DNA of 36,464 nt from Spirochaetota bacterium. Lineage in GTDB: Bacteria > Spirochaetota > Spirochaetia > DSM-27196 > PWMO01. Below, one piece after another: positions 22,656 to 31,043 of the stretch (positions are counted from its first letter, which is position 1; the number at the start of each line of letters is the position of its first letter). The notes under the pieces are model-generated. The model was given only the letters and a program-made list of their open reading frames with translations, was not told the origin of the DNA and made no database searches. The stretch lies in the NCBI GenBank assembly GCA_009908735.1, contig JAAAOR010000127.1, positions 1 through 36,464 on the forward strand, in the 5' to 3' direction. The translations under genes were made by a program, and so were the position numbers.

Positions 22656-24336
22656 ATGGATTTACTGGATACGTTATGGGTGTTGGTCGCAGCGGTGCTT
22701 GTCTTCTTTATGCAAGCGGGATTTGCCTTCCTCGAGTCCGGCCTCACACGGTCGAAGAACAGCATTAACGTCGCCATCAAGAACCTCACCGATCTGGGTG
22801 TGTCCCTCCTCGTTTACTGGGTCTTTGGTTTCGCTCTGATGTTCGGAGCCACGGTCAACGGATGGTTCGGGTCCGACAACTTTTTCCTGAGAAGCGGCGG
22901 GGGCATGTTCGTAGCCGCTTTCTTCATTTTCCAGGCAATGTTTTGCTCCACCGCTGCCACGATCGTCTCAGGAGCCGTTGCCGAGCGGATGCGCTACTCA
23001 TCCTACATTATCTCAACTATCGCTCTTGCGGTGTTGATCTACCCGATTTTCGGGCACTGGGCCTGGGCAGGCGGTTTCGCTGCGGATAGTGGCGGCTGGC
23101 TCGCCCGAATGGGTTTCGTCGACTTTGCGGGCTCCACCGTCGTGCACTCCGTCGGCGGTTGTAGGGGTCCTCATTCTATGGTTCGGGTGGTTTGGCTTCA
23201 ATGGGGGCAGCACGCTCGCCATGGACGAGCGCGTCGCGGTAATCATCCTCAACACGGCTCTCGCCGCGGCATCCGGAATAGTCTTCTCGCTGGCCGTAGG
23301 CTGGCCGCTCTATAAGATGCCCGATGTCAGCCTCGCACTAAACGGAGCCCTGGCCGGCCTCGTGGCAATCACCGCGCCGTGCGCATTCGTGACGGAGCTC
23401 GACTCGGTGATCATCGGCGGCATCGGGGGCGTGGTGATGGTAGGGGGCACCTTCCTTATGGAACGGATGCGCATAGATGACGCGGTCGGTGCTGTACCGG
23501 TGCACATGGTGGCCGGTGTCTGGGGCACCCTCGCGGTCGCGTTCTTCGGTGATGCGGAGCTGGTGGGCACAGGTCTCGGCCTCCGGCAGCAGCTTGGCGT
23601 TCAGGCGCTTGGCGTGGCTGCGGCAGGTGTATGGGCCTTTGGCGTTTCCTACATCATCCTGTCCACCATGAACCGCATCCGGCCCCTCCGTGTCTCCGCG
23701 GAAAACGAACGGCTCGGTCTCAACGTGAGCGAGCACGGCGCGTCCACGGAAATCTTTGATCTGGTCTCCGCGATGGAGGATCAGGAGCGCACCGGCGACC
23801 TGAGCAAGCGCGTGCCGGTGGAACCCTTTACCGAGGTAGGCCAAATCGCCGCGCAGTACAACGCCGTGCTCTCCAGCCTCGACGAGAATCTCATCGCGAA
23901 ATCGGAGTACCTGAGCATCCTAGACAACGTCTCCGACGGGCTGTTCCTTATTGACAAAGAGTTCCGCATCAGCCCGTATTACTCGGCCTCCACCGAGAGC
24001 ATCTTCGAAGAGCAAGACCTCGCGGGCAAGAAGCTGACCAATATCATCAGTTTTCGGGACGACGGGAAAGGAATCGACTTGAAATTGCTGAAGGAGCGCG
24101 CGAGAGAGAGTGGCCGCTATAGTGACGAAAAGCTCGCCTCGTTGAGCGGGACAGATGCGATGAAGCTGATGTTCGATGTGGGTATCTCAGCAGCCGCAGA
24201 CGAGCCCAACGAGCATGCGGGACGTGGTGTCGGAATGGATATCGTCCGGCGAACCGTTCGTCAGATCGGCGGAGACCTGAAGGTACTGTTCCGAAGTGGC
24301 AGCTATTGCGAGTTTCGATTCAGCATTCCGACGTGA
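22656..24336 (+). pseudogene. amt: Ammonium transporter-sensor fusion (Amt-HAMP-like-PAS-HATPase), disrupted
   Basis: An AmtB/Amt channel domain fused to signalling domains. From ATG 22656 (AAGGAG upstream) the first frame encodes the N-terminal half of Amt, including FQAMFCSTAATIVSGAVAER and the first pore His in STVVHSVGG. At about 23155-23160 the protein jumps to the frame that continues to 24336 with LILWFGWFGFNGGSTLAM, the second pore His (VPVHMVAGVWGTLA), a HAMP-like stretch, and a PAS start (ILDNVSDGLFLIDKEF). About 30 residues of Amt are missing at the frame switch, so it is a deletion, not programmed frameshifting. A second jump near 24050 joins PAS directly to a CheA-like ATPase end (RDDGKGID, GRGVGMDIV), losing the dimerisation region and N-box. 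As written no full protein is made; decay and assembly collapse are both possible. Confidence 0.8.
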
Positions 24337-25814
24337 CATCCGACATGACTCCCGAAATGACGCAAGAGGAACTGTCCGCGCGTGTCGAAGCGGTTTTGGC
24401 ACGGATCTTTCCCGTCTTCTTCAAACAGTCTCGAGACGGCATGTACATCACCACGCGGGCGGGGCGGTTTCTCCAAGCCAATCGTAGCCTCGCCGCACTG
24501 CTCGGCTATACCCAGCAAGAACTGCTGCACATACCCGTGGAGCAGGTCTACGAGGTCCCTCAAGAACGCCGCCGCTTCAGTCATGAGATCGAGTCGAACG
24601 GAGTGGTACACAATTTCCGCCTGAAGCTGAAACGCAAGGACGGGCAGCGATTCACGGGCTTCGTGGACGCCGTCGTGTGGCGGGGGTCGGACGCGAGCGT
24701 CGCGGGATACGTCGGCATTGTCAAGACCGAAGGCCGGGTCTTTCACACCGTAAGTGAGGAGCACACCTTCGATCTCGCACTACGCGGCAGCAACGATGGG
24801 CTGTGGAGTTGGGACATCAAGAACCAAGAAATCACCCTCTCCTCGCGATGGAAGGCGATCCTCGGTTACGCCGATTACGAGCTCAGAGATACTCTCAAGG
24901 AGTGGACATCGCGCATTCACCGCGATGATTTGCCTGGATTCAAGAATGCACTCGAGAGCTACCTGCGCGGCGAACGAGAGCAGTTCAGCGCGTACTTCCG
25001 CATGCCTCTCAAAACCGGACAGTACGCGTGGATGATGAGCCGCGGCATCGGAGAGTTTGACGCTGACGGTCGCGCAACTCGGATTGCAGGCTCGCTTGCC
25101 AATGTCTCCAAGCATCTATCTATCATCGAGAAGCTCAAAAAGGAACGTACCGAGCTAACTGAGCTCACCTCGCGCCTTATGGCCGAGCGTGATCTTCTCT
25201 CCCGCTACTTTTCGCAGGACATGATCTCTCAGATCAACTCCAGAGGCCACGCCGCTCTCGAGAGCAAGGCTTCGGCGGCGGCGATTCTTTCGGTTCGGAT
25301 CTACGACTGCGAGCACCTTGCGGAGCGGCTTGATCCGCCACGGTTCGAGGAGTTCATAAACGAGTTCGTTACCGATGTCATGGACCTGGCGTACGGGAAC
25401 GGCGGCTCCGTCAACCAGATCCTCGGCGACAGCGTGCTATGTACCTTCGGTGCGCCCATCGAGGGCCCGGAAGACCTATCGAACTGCGTGCGATGCGCCT
25501 TTGAGATACGCGACTATCTCGACACCTACAACGATGTACGACCCGATTTTCTCAAAAGCCCGCTTGAGATCGGCATCGGCGTCGCCTATGGGACGGTATT
25601 TAGCGGCAGTATCGGCTCGGTGCGACGGCTCGAGTACACCGTCTTCGGCAGACCTGTAAAGCGCGCATCTTTGCTGCACGACCACTGCCGCCACGTGGAT
25701 GCGAAAGTGCTTGCAGACGAGAACGCCGTCCAGGCGCTTGGGCATGCGGTGGTGACGGAAGTAAAGCCACCGGTGGCCGGTCTTACGTGCTCGGCGCTAA
25801 CCAGCCGGCGATAG
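24333..25814 (+). CDS. PAS-PAS protein with degenerate class III nucleotidyl cyclase domain
   Basis: About 493 residues. The first PAS domain (about 20-130) includes DGMYITTRAGRFLQANRSL, the second (about 150-285) has DGLWSWDIKNQEITLSSRWKAILGY and ends with the RIAGSLANVSKH PAC segment; a coiled coil (about 285-310) leads to a class III cyclase-like domain. In that domain ILGDSVLCTFGAP keeps the second metal Asp, but the first metal Asp (usual FxDIxGFT) is replaced by Arg (codon 25296-25298), and the Asn and Arg of the VNxAxR segment are lost (GRPVKRASLLHDHCR). It is therefore likely a non-catalytic or altered cyclase. GTG 24333 overlaps the previous stop as GTGA; TTG 24306 or ATG 24345 are alternatives. 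Coupled to the Amt sensor fusion. Confidence 0.85.
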   Translation: MTSDMTPEMTQEELSARVEAVLARIFPVFFKQSRDGMYITTRAGRFLQANRSLAALLGYTQQELLHIPVEQVYEVPQERRRFSHEIESNGVVHNFRLKLKRKDGQRFTGFVDAVVWRGSDASVAGYVGIVKTEGRVFHTVSEEHTFDLALRGSNDGLWSWDIKNQEITLSSRWKAILGYADYELRDTLKEWTSRIHRDDLPGFKNALESYLRGEREQFSAYFRMPLKTGQYAWMMSRGIGEFDADGRATRIAGSLANVSKHLSIIEKLKKERTELTELTSRLMAERDLLSRYFSQDMISQINSRGHAALESKASAAAILSVRIYDCEHLAERLDPPRFEEFINEFVTDVMDLAYGNGGSVNQILGDSVLCTFGAPIEGPEDLSNCVRCAFEIRDYLDTYNDVRPDFLKSPLEIGIGVAYGTVFSGSIGSVRRLEYTVFGRPVKRASLLHDHCRHVDAKVLADENAVQALGHAVVTEVKPPVAGLTCSALTSRR

Positions 25815-25848
25815 TCGCAATTCGGCATCACCGCGGAGTGTACTGTTC

Positions 25849-26700
25849 CTATCCCCCTGTCACCTCTGATGCCCTTTGCCGGGATGGAGCCCGCCCGTAG
25901 AGCTGCTTGAAGCGCCGGGAAAAGGCGAAGGGGCTACGGTAGCCCACCGCGGCAGCCACGCGATCCACCGTCTCTCCCCGGTCTCTCAGCAGGACGAGCG
26001 CCTTGAGCATTCGGATGCGCGTAAGATACTCGTGAGGGCCCACGCCCGTGGCCTGTTTAAAACGTCGGGAGAAGGCGGCGCGTGAGAGCCCGGCATGGTC
26101 CGCAAGCTCCTCGACCCGCCACGGGTGCTGGGGCGCGGATTCTATGGCCTCAATGGCGCTTGTAAGTCCACCGTCGGTGTAGAGCGCGCGCCCGATCGAG
26201 GGCCCGCTCTCCTCCAACAAGGCGTGACGGAGAATGAAATGAAAGAGTGCGTCCGTGAGGCGGCTTAGGACCACGTGTGACGCATCGGCTCGCTCGTATT
26301 CGCCGGCGAGAACGCTAATCAACGGTTGTATCGGATCGGAGGGCGCCCGCCCGTGTGCCGGCAGATGAAACCATTGCGGGAGCACGTGAAAAAAGGGGTG
26401 CAGCGGCCCCGCGGGAAACCGGTAACGACCGCTCATGACGAGCGTATCCGCCGTCGTCTCTTCACTAGTTTCAGCTGTGAGGGTGTGATCCTGACCACGA
26501 GAGAAAAAGATGATATCCCCCCGTTGCAGCACGACTCGGTGACCACTCGTTTCGCACTGGATGAGACACTCACCATGAAAAACGACGTGAAACGCGGCGG
26601 TGTAGATGCACGCGAAGCTGAGACGAGTCCCCGGCTTCATCCGGTGCACCTTGAACTCCGAGCCTTCAATGGTGTCGGTGATTCTCTTGAGCACATCCAT
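25849..26700 (-). CDS. AraC-family transcriptional regulator with N-terminal cupin domain
   Basis: About 283 residues. The N-terminal part (IEGSEFKVHRM, ... FHVVFHGECLIQCETSGHRVVLQRGDIIFFSRGQDHTL) is the AraC-binding/cupin_6 fold; the C-terminus has the two helix-turn-helix units of AraC, with LADHAGLSRAAFSRRFKQATGVGPHEYLTRIRM and VAAAVGYRSPFAFSRRFKQLYGRAPS as their key parts. I choose ATG 26700 because the domain begins right after it; a TTG at 26751 would add 17 residues. It is divergent from an NmrA-like reductase gene, which it probably controls, as cupin_6 AraC regulators next to oxidoreductases commonly do. The inducer is unknown. Confidence 0.88.
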   Translation of the reverse strand: MDVLKRITDTIEGSEFKVHRMKPGTRLSFACIYTAAFHVVFHGECLIQCETSGHRVVLQRGDIIFFSRGQDHTLTAETSEETTADTLVMSGRYRFPAGPLHPFFHVLPQWFHLPAHGRAPSDPIQPLISVLAGEYERADASHVVLSRLTDALFHFILRHALLEESGPSIGRALYTDGGLTSAIEAIESAPQHPWRVEELADHAGLSRAAFSRRFKQATGVGPHEYLTRIRMLKALVLLRDRGETVDRVAAAVGYRSPFAFSRRFKQLYGRAPSRQRASEVTGG

Positions 26701-26835
26701 AACCGGGAATGTACTGATTCTCCCAACCCTCGTGTGAAAGCATCGAGACAATCGAGCATGAAATCAATCAAAACCGATATTGTTCTGCACATTGTCCCGC
26801 GGTAGCTTAAGCCCACCGTTAGAGGAGGGAAGATA
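26701..26835. promoter_or_regulatory. Divergent intergenic region, AraC regulator / NmrA-like gene
   Basis: A 135-bp gap, A+T-richer in 26755-26795, that must hold both promoters. The rightward gene has a strong GGAGG at 26823-26828. I see no unambiguous -35/-10 pair or direct repeats typical of AraC sites. Confidence 0.4.
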
Positions 26836-27669
26836 ATGATTGCATATGTACATGGGGCAACAGGTAAGGTCGGGACGGCTCTCGTCTCTTCGCTAAGCTC
26901 GGCAGGACACACCGTGCGTGCCGCGACGCGCAGTCCGCGTCCGACGGAGGGAACTGTGCACTACGTGGACGCAACAGATCCCGCTCAGGTCGACGGCACG
27001 GATGGGGCGTTCTTTCTCTCACCGCCGGGTATCATCGATCAGTACGGTTGGCTGAAGCCCTACATTGATCGCGCCGTCGCAAGCGGCGTCGGGAAAGTCG
27101 TGCTCATGACGGCCATGGGGGTCGAACACGCACCGCAAGACGCTCCCATGCGCAAGCTCGAGCTTGAGCTGCTCAACTCGGGCCTCGATGCGACGATCAT
27201 TCGCCCTAACTGGTTCATGGACAACTTCCACGCCTACTGGGTCTCCGGCATCCGTTCGGACGGCACAATCTACTTCCCCGGAGGAGACGCAAAGGTCAGC
27301 TTTATCGATGCTCGGGATATCGGCGAGAGCGCGGCTGCGCTGCTTATGCAGGGGGACCACAGCGGAGAAGGGCTGACCCTGACAGGACCGGAGGCGTTGG
27401 ACCATGCCCAGGCCGCGGAGAAGCTTTCGGCCGCGACGGGCCGGACGATCCGGTACGTTGACGTTGATCCGCAGGAGTTCAAGCAGGGAATGGTACATGG
27501 AGGATTGACCGAGGAGTATGCCGACCTGCTCGTCCAGCTCACCGAATCCGTTCGAGCCGGATACGGCGCACCGGTTTCACCATCCGTGGGCGAGCTCCTG
27601 GGCCGCGAGCCCATCAGCTTCGATCGATATGCCAGGGACTACCGTGATCGATGGATCGGAGTGGCGTAA
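26836..27669 (+). CDS. NmrA-like NAD(P)-binding reductase (atypical SDR)
   Basis: A 277-residue Rossmann-fold protein of the NmrA/QOR2-like atypical SDR group. The glycine motif is VHGATGKVGTALV (6-18); FFLSPPG, VVLMTAMGVEH and IIRPNWFMDNF follow in family order, and SFIDARDIGESAAALL is the conserved fourth block. Members are quinone reductases or NADP(H) sensors; no catalytic Tyr-x3-Lys is evident. Start ATG 26836 has AGAGGAGGGA upstream. It is divergent from an AraC regulator and followed, after about 40 bp, by a membrane protein in the same direction, so the pair is likely co-transcribed and regulated by the AraC protein. Confidence 0.88.
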   Translation: MIAYVHGATGKVGTALVSSLSSAGHTVRAATRSPRPTEGTVHYVDATDPAQVDGTDGAFFLSPPGIIDQYGWLKPYIDRAVASGVGKVVLMTAMGVEHAPQDAPMRKLELELLNSGLDATIIRPNWFMDNFHAYWVSGIRSDGTIYFPGGDAKVSFIDARDIGESAAALLMQGDHSGEGLTLTGPEALDHAQAAEKLSAATGRTIRYVDVDPQEFKQGMVHGGLTEEYADLLVQLTESVRAGYGAPVSPSVGELLGREPISFDRYARDYRDRWIGVA

Positions 27670-27711
27670 GCCGCTGAGAACAGCGGTAGATATAGGAAAG
27701 GAGCTTTACCT

Positions 27712-28254
27712 ATGAAAGTATCTACACTCTACAAAGCGGGAGCAGCCGCTTTCGTATTATCCGGGATTCTCAACATTATCGCCGATTTCTTGCCGGCGGC
27801 GGCAACGCGCCTCCTCAATTTCGGTGGAGTGGCTGCGGGGATTCTGGGACTTGTTGCAATTTACTTATTCCAGCGCGAGAGGGTCGGCGTATTCGGTTTC
27901 ATCAGCTATTTGGTGGCAGCGTCTGGTTTCATCGGAATCGCAGGCTTTCTGTTCGTTGATGCATTTGTATTCCCCTACATATCAACGGCAGTTCAAGAGG
28001 AGCTGGTCAATGGGGCTACCGGTGCTGCTATCTTCATCAGCGTGATTGCGTACGTTTTGGGCGTTGTGTTGTTCAACGTCGCCTCTTTTCGTGCAAAACG
28101 ATACCCAACACTCGCGCTTGTGTTATGGACGATAGGGGTACTGCCTACCCTTGCGGCCACCGCTGTACCGGGCTTCGTAATAACGATTGCAGAAATCACT
28201 GCCAGCATAGGAATTGTCTGGATTGGTTCGGTGGTTTGGCGAAACGCGGACTAA
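27712..28254 (+). CDS. Small integral membrane protein (DUF4386-like), function unknown
   Basis: A 180-residue protein with about six hydrophobic spans and short loops; the layout (ALYKAGAAAFVLSGILNIIADF-like start, central GFISYLVAASGFIGIAGFL, IGVLPTLAATAVPG near the end) resembles small DUF4386-type membrane proteins, but I do not firmly recognise it. ATG 27712 has a good AAGGAG 10 bp upstream. G+C is a little lower than in neighbours. Its place just behind the NmrA-like gene suggests one operon. No catalytic or metal-binding pattern stands out. Confidence 0.75.
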   Translation: MKVSTLYKAGAAAFVLSGILNIIADFLPAAATRLLNFGGVAAGILGLVAIYLFQRERVGVFGFISYLVAASGFIGIAGFLFVDAFVFPYISTAVQEELVNGATGAAIFISVIAYVLGVVLFNVASFRAKRYPTLALVLWTIGVLPTLAATAVPGFVITIAEITASIGIVWIGSVVWRNAD

Positions 28255-28304
28255 GGAAACGTCCGCAGGCGCTGTTTCGGATGTCGAGGCATGCTGCCCT
28301 TCGT

Positions 28305-29174
28305 TCAGGGAATCACGATATCGGAGAGCGTGAGCGAGCCGCTCGAGGGGCCGAAGGCCTCAACGGCAAGGGTTAGATCTACCAAATAGTCGGTTTCAGG
28401 TATGTTGTTTTTGTCGACCCAGCGCTCGAGGAATGCTCCGACATCGATCGACACCGGCGCGGCGCCCGGCCAGGATGACTGCGACTGCGCGACGGCCATC
28501 CACTGTGTCTGATTTTCGGCGCCCCAATCCATGTCGTTGTGGTAGAAGTCATAGCTCGTACCTTCAATGTCGTGAGTTCCATCGGACACATAACCTGCTT
28601 CGGGTGGATCGAGATAGGGAAGGTTGGTGGCAAACACGATGTAGAACTCATTGTCCCAGCCTTCGTCGGTGGTGTCTCCGGTAATCGGCCAAGAGACATC
28701 GTCTCGGTGGGTCCAGCCGTACACCGCCCAGATGTACCATCCCCCGCCTGAGGACTGGAGACTGCTCAGCTCCGCGTTCGCCGAGATGACGTAGTCCTCC
28801 GGAATATCATGGAGCCGAAGGCTACCCGTCGAATCGCTGTCCACACTCCGGCCGATCCGACCGATCTGGTCACCGGAGATGGTGTTCCATTCAAAGGAAA
28901 AGCTCCGCCCGTCGTCGTTCCACATGCGGTGCCCGCTACCATCGAAGGGCACCGTGCGCCAGTTAGAGGTATAAAGCCGGTCGCCGATGAAAATCGTGTC
29001 GATCGTGGTACTGCTGTGGTCATAGCCAACGTCGCCGCCACCACCCCCGCCGGCCAGATCCTCACAGGATGCGGTTACAAAGGAAAGAAGCACGGCTACC
29101 ACGAGAATCGCGGATACCGCCACCCCACGAGAGTCTCGTTTTAGCCGCCCGCCGCTTGGGATATCCTCACGCAT
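28305..29174 (-). CDS. Secreted lipoprotein with GH11 (xylanase)-like jelly-roll domain
   Basis: About 289 residues. A basic start, a hydrophobic stretch (SAILVVAVLLSFV) and TASC form a lipoprotein signal, followed by a poly-Gly linker and a beta-rich domain. The domain order resembles GH11 endo-xylanases: SFSFEWNTISGDQIGRIG, then WAVYGWT...NEFYIV (GH11 YGWT...EYYIV, nucleophile Glu), SDGTHDIEGTSYDFY, NQTQWMAVAQSQS (GH11 F.QYWSVRQSKR) and LAVEAFGPSSGSLTL (GH11 ATEGY.SSGS, acid/base Glu). Both catalytic Glu positions seem kept. It is very divergent, with a long insert between YGWT and NEFYIV, so other clan GH-C or carbohydrate-binding roles are possible. ATG 29174 is the best start but lacks a ribosome binding site; the frame is open to 29282. 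Confidence 0.6.
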   Translation of the reverse strand: MREDIPSGGRLKRDSRGVAVSAILVVAVLLSFVTASCEDLAGGGGGGDVGYDHSSTTIDTIFIGDRLYTSNWRTVPFDGSGHRMWNDDGRSFSFEWNTISGDQIGRIGRSVDSDSTGSLRLHDIPEDYVISANAELSSLQSSGGGWYIWAVYGWTHRDDVSWPITGDTTDEGWDNEFYIVFATNLPYLDPPEAGYVSDGTHDIEGTSYDFYHNDMDWGAENQTQWMAVAQSQSSWPGAAPVSIDVGAFLERWVDKNNIPETDYLVDLTLAVEAFGPSSGSLTLSDIVIP

Positions 29175-29242
29175 GTTGCAGAAGGCACAACGATCGGCCG
29201 GCTTTCGGCTACAGGAAAGTTGAAGCGGCTCATCCCGTAGGG

Positions 29243-29656
29243 TTAACCGCCCGTATCCTCCAGTGAACGAAGAATGGGACATGGATCGGTGGCTGCCCGA
29301 CCGCGGCAGCTGTCAATAAGCTCCCCCAATACGTCTTTCATTCTGCCGAGAGCTTGCATTCGCTCTTCGACCTCTTGAAGCTTCCTCTCCGCGTGCTCGC
29401 GCACCTCGTTGCACGCCACCGTCGAGGGAGTGTCCACTCGCAGGGAAAGGAGCTCCGCGATCTCTTTCAACGAGAAACCGAGACGCTTCGCGTGAACGAT
29501 AAAACGCAACCGCCGCACGGTGTCCGGTGGAAACTGCCGATACCCTGACTCGCTTCGCTCAGGTTGCGGCACGAGGCCCTCCCGCTCGTAGTAACGGATC
29601 GTCTCTACGCCTATTTCCGCGCGTCGGGCGACTTCTCCAATCGTCAGCGTGTCCAT
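29243..29656 (-). CDS. merR: Mercury-responsive regulator MerR
   Basis: A 137-residue MerR-family activator/repressor. The N-terminal winged helix (TIGEVARRAEIGVETIRYYEREGLV) is followed by a dimerisation helix and the three mercury-binding cysteines Cys82 (VACNEV), Cys117 (LIDSCRGR) and Cys126 (DPCPIL), at the same positions as in Tn501 MerR. This makes Hg(II) the expected inducer. It is the last gene of the operon merF, merA-like, merR, instead of the usual divergent or first place, so it is autoregulated through the promoter at 31304-31342. GAGAGGACGGG precedes ATG 29656. Cytoplasmic DNA-binding dimer that acts by realigning a 19-20 bp promoter spacer. Confidence 0.92.
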   Translation of the reverse strand: MDTLTIGEVARRAEIGVETIRYYEREGLVPQPERSESGYRQFPPDTVRRLRFIVHAKRLGFSLKEIAELLSLRVDTPSTVACNEVREHAERKLQEVEERMQALGRMKDVLGELIDSCRGRAATDPCPILRSLEDTGG

Positions 29657-29673
29657 CCCGTCCTCTCCGGTTC

Positions 29674-31032
29674 TTAGAGCATATATGTGATGTCGGAGGT
29701 CGCCGCGGGATGCACGTAGACACCGGTCTTCAGATCGAGAGCGTTGATCCCGTTTCGAATAGCCATGGCAAACATGTTGATCGTCTCTCCCGCGTGTCCG
29801 CCGAGCAGGTGTGCTCCCACCACTGTTCCGCTCTTCTTGTCGATGATCAGCTTGTACGCACCGTGGGACTCGTTGGTTCGTCGAAGCGTATACCAGTCGC
29901 TCATGTCTCCGGTGCTTACCTCCACGTCAAGGCCGGCTGCTCGTGCTTCCGCCTCCAAGAGTCCCGCCCGAGCCAAGGAGGGGACGGTGAAGCAGACGCT
30001 CGGCGTTCCCCGGTAGTTCGGCTGCTTGCGGTTGCCCTTGAGGATGTTGCCGACGGCGATCATGCCCTCGTGGACGGCCACCGGCGTGAGCTTGGCGCCG
30101 ACCGTGGCGGCGGCGTCGCCCGCGGCGTACACCGCCGGGTTGGAGACGCTCTGCAGAAACTCATTCACCTCGACACCACGGGTCGGGTCGAACGATACGT
30201 CGCCGGTTTTCAAGTCCAAATCATCTATCTCCGGCACCCGACCGGCGCCGTGGACCACCAAGTCCGCCTCTATCCTTGCACCGTCGGCCGTGGAAACGGT
30301 ATATCGCCCTGCGCCGCCGCTGTTCTGCTCAACCGTCTCCACCTCGGCGTGGAGCCGTACATCGATTCCCAACTCCCGAGAGGCCTGCGCCAACTGATCC
30401 GCCAGTTCCGGGTCAAACCCTTTCAGAATATGCTCGCCTCTCTGCAGGACCGTTATCTCCGCCCCCGCCCGGGCGGCTACGTAGGCAAACTCCATGGACA
30501 CGAAACCTCCTCCCACGAAGACGATCCGACGGGGAAGCTCCGGCAATTCGAGAAAGTCCGTGCTGGTGATAAGGTATTCGGCTCCCGGAAACGAAAGCGT
30601 GCGAGGCCGTTGCCCGACGGCAATCAGAATGTGTTCGGCCTGCAGCTCCCGGTCCCCCACCATCACGGTGTTCCGACCGGTGAACCGCGCACCGCCGTGG
30701 AGCGTCTCGGCTCCGAGCTTCGCCATCGATTTCTCCAGAGCGCCGGGAGTGCCTTGGATTACCGAGTCCTTATGTTTCATGAGGTCGGGCCAGTCGATCG
30801 TGAGCTCTCCCGACACCCCGAGCCCGTTCATGCGGCGATTCCAGTCGATCAATTCGGCGGCCCCCACGAGCACCTTCTTCGGATCACAGCCGCGCAGAGC
30901 ACAGGTCCCGCCGTAGGGTCTAGAGTCCACGACGGCGACCTTCTTGCCTGCCCGGGCCGCCTTGTGGGCCGCGGAAACTCCCGCCATACCGACGCCGATA
31001 ACGAGCACATCGTATTTGTCTTTAGCTGCCAT
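29674..31032 (-). CDS. MerA-like FAD-dependent disulfide oxidoreductase lacking the C-terminal Cys pair
   Basis: A 452-residue flavoprotein of the glutathione reductase/mercuric reductase/dihydrolipoamide dehydrogenase family. FAD motif VIGVGMAGVSAA (11-22), redox disulfide GTCALRGC (Cys44 and Cys49), NAD(P) motif VFVGGGFVSMEFA and the second FAD motif VYAAGDAAAT are present. By gene context it should reduce Hg(II) to Hg(0), but it has neither the N-terminal NmerA domain nor the C-terminal vicinal cysteines that carry Hg(II) in classical MerA; it ends VHPAATSDITYML, where the His-Glu dyad is changed too (His441, no Glu five residues on). It may be a variant mercuric reductase or a thiol/quinone reductase supporting resistance. 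AAGGAGGA precedes ATG 31032; merF ends 11 bp upstream. Confidence 0.85.
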   Translation of the reverse strand: MAAKDKYDVLVIGVGMAGVSAAHKAARAGKKVAVVDSRPYGGTCALRGCDPKKVLVGAAELIDWNRRMNGLGVSGELTIDWPDLMKHKDSVIQGTPGALEKSMAKLGAETLHGGARFTGRNTVMVGDRELQAEHILIAVGQRPRTLSFPGAEYLITSTDFLELPELPRRIVFVGGGFVSMEFAYVAARAGAEITVLQRGEHILKGFDPELADQLAQASRELGIDVRLHAEVETVEQNSGGAGRYTVSTADGARIEADLVVHGAGRVPEIDDLDLKTGDVSFDPTRGVEVNEFLQSVSNPAVYAAGDAAATVGAKLTPVAVHEGMIAVGNILKGNRKQPNYRGTPSVCFTVPSLARAGLLEAEARAAGLDVEVSTGDMSDWYTLRRTNESHGAYKLIIDKKSGTVVGAHLLGGHAGETINMFAMAIRNGINALDLKTGVYVHPAATSDITYML

Positions 31033-31043
31033 ACTGATCCTCC

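Noticed and set aside
23150..23165. Programmed ribosomal frameshift in the Amt fusion
   Set aside because: About 30 conserved residues are missing at the junction and no slippery run is present, so a deletion explains it better.
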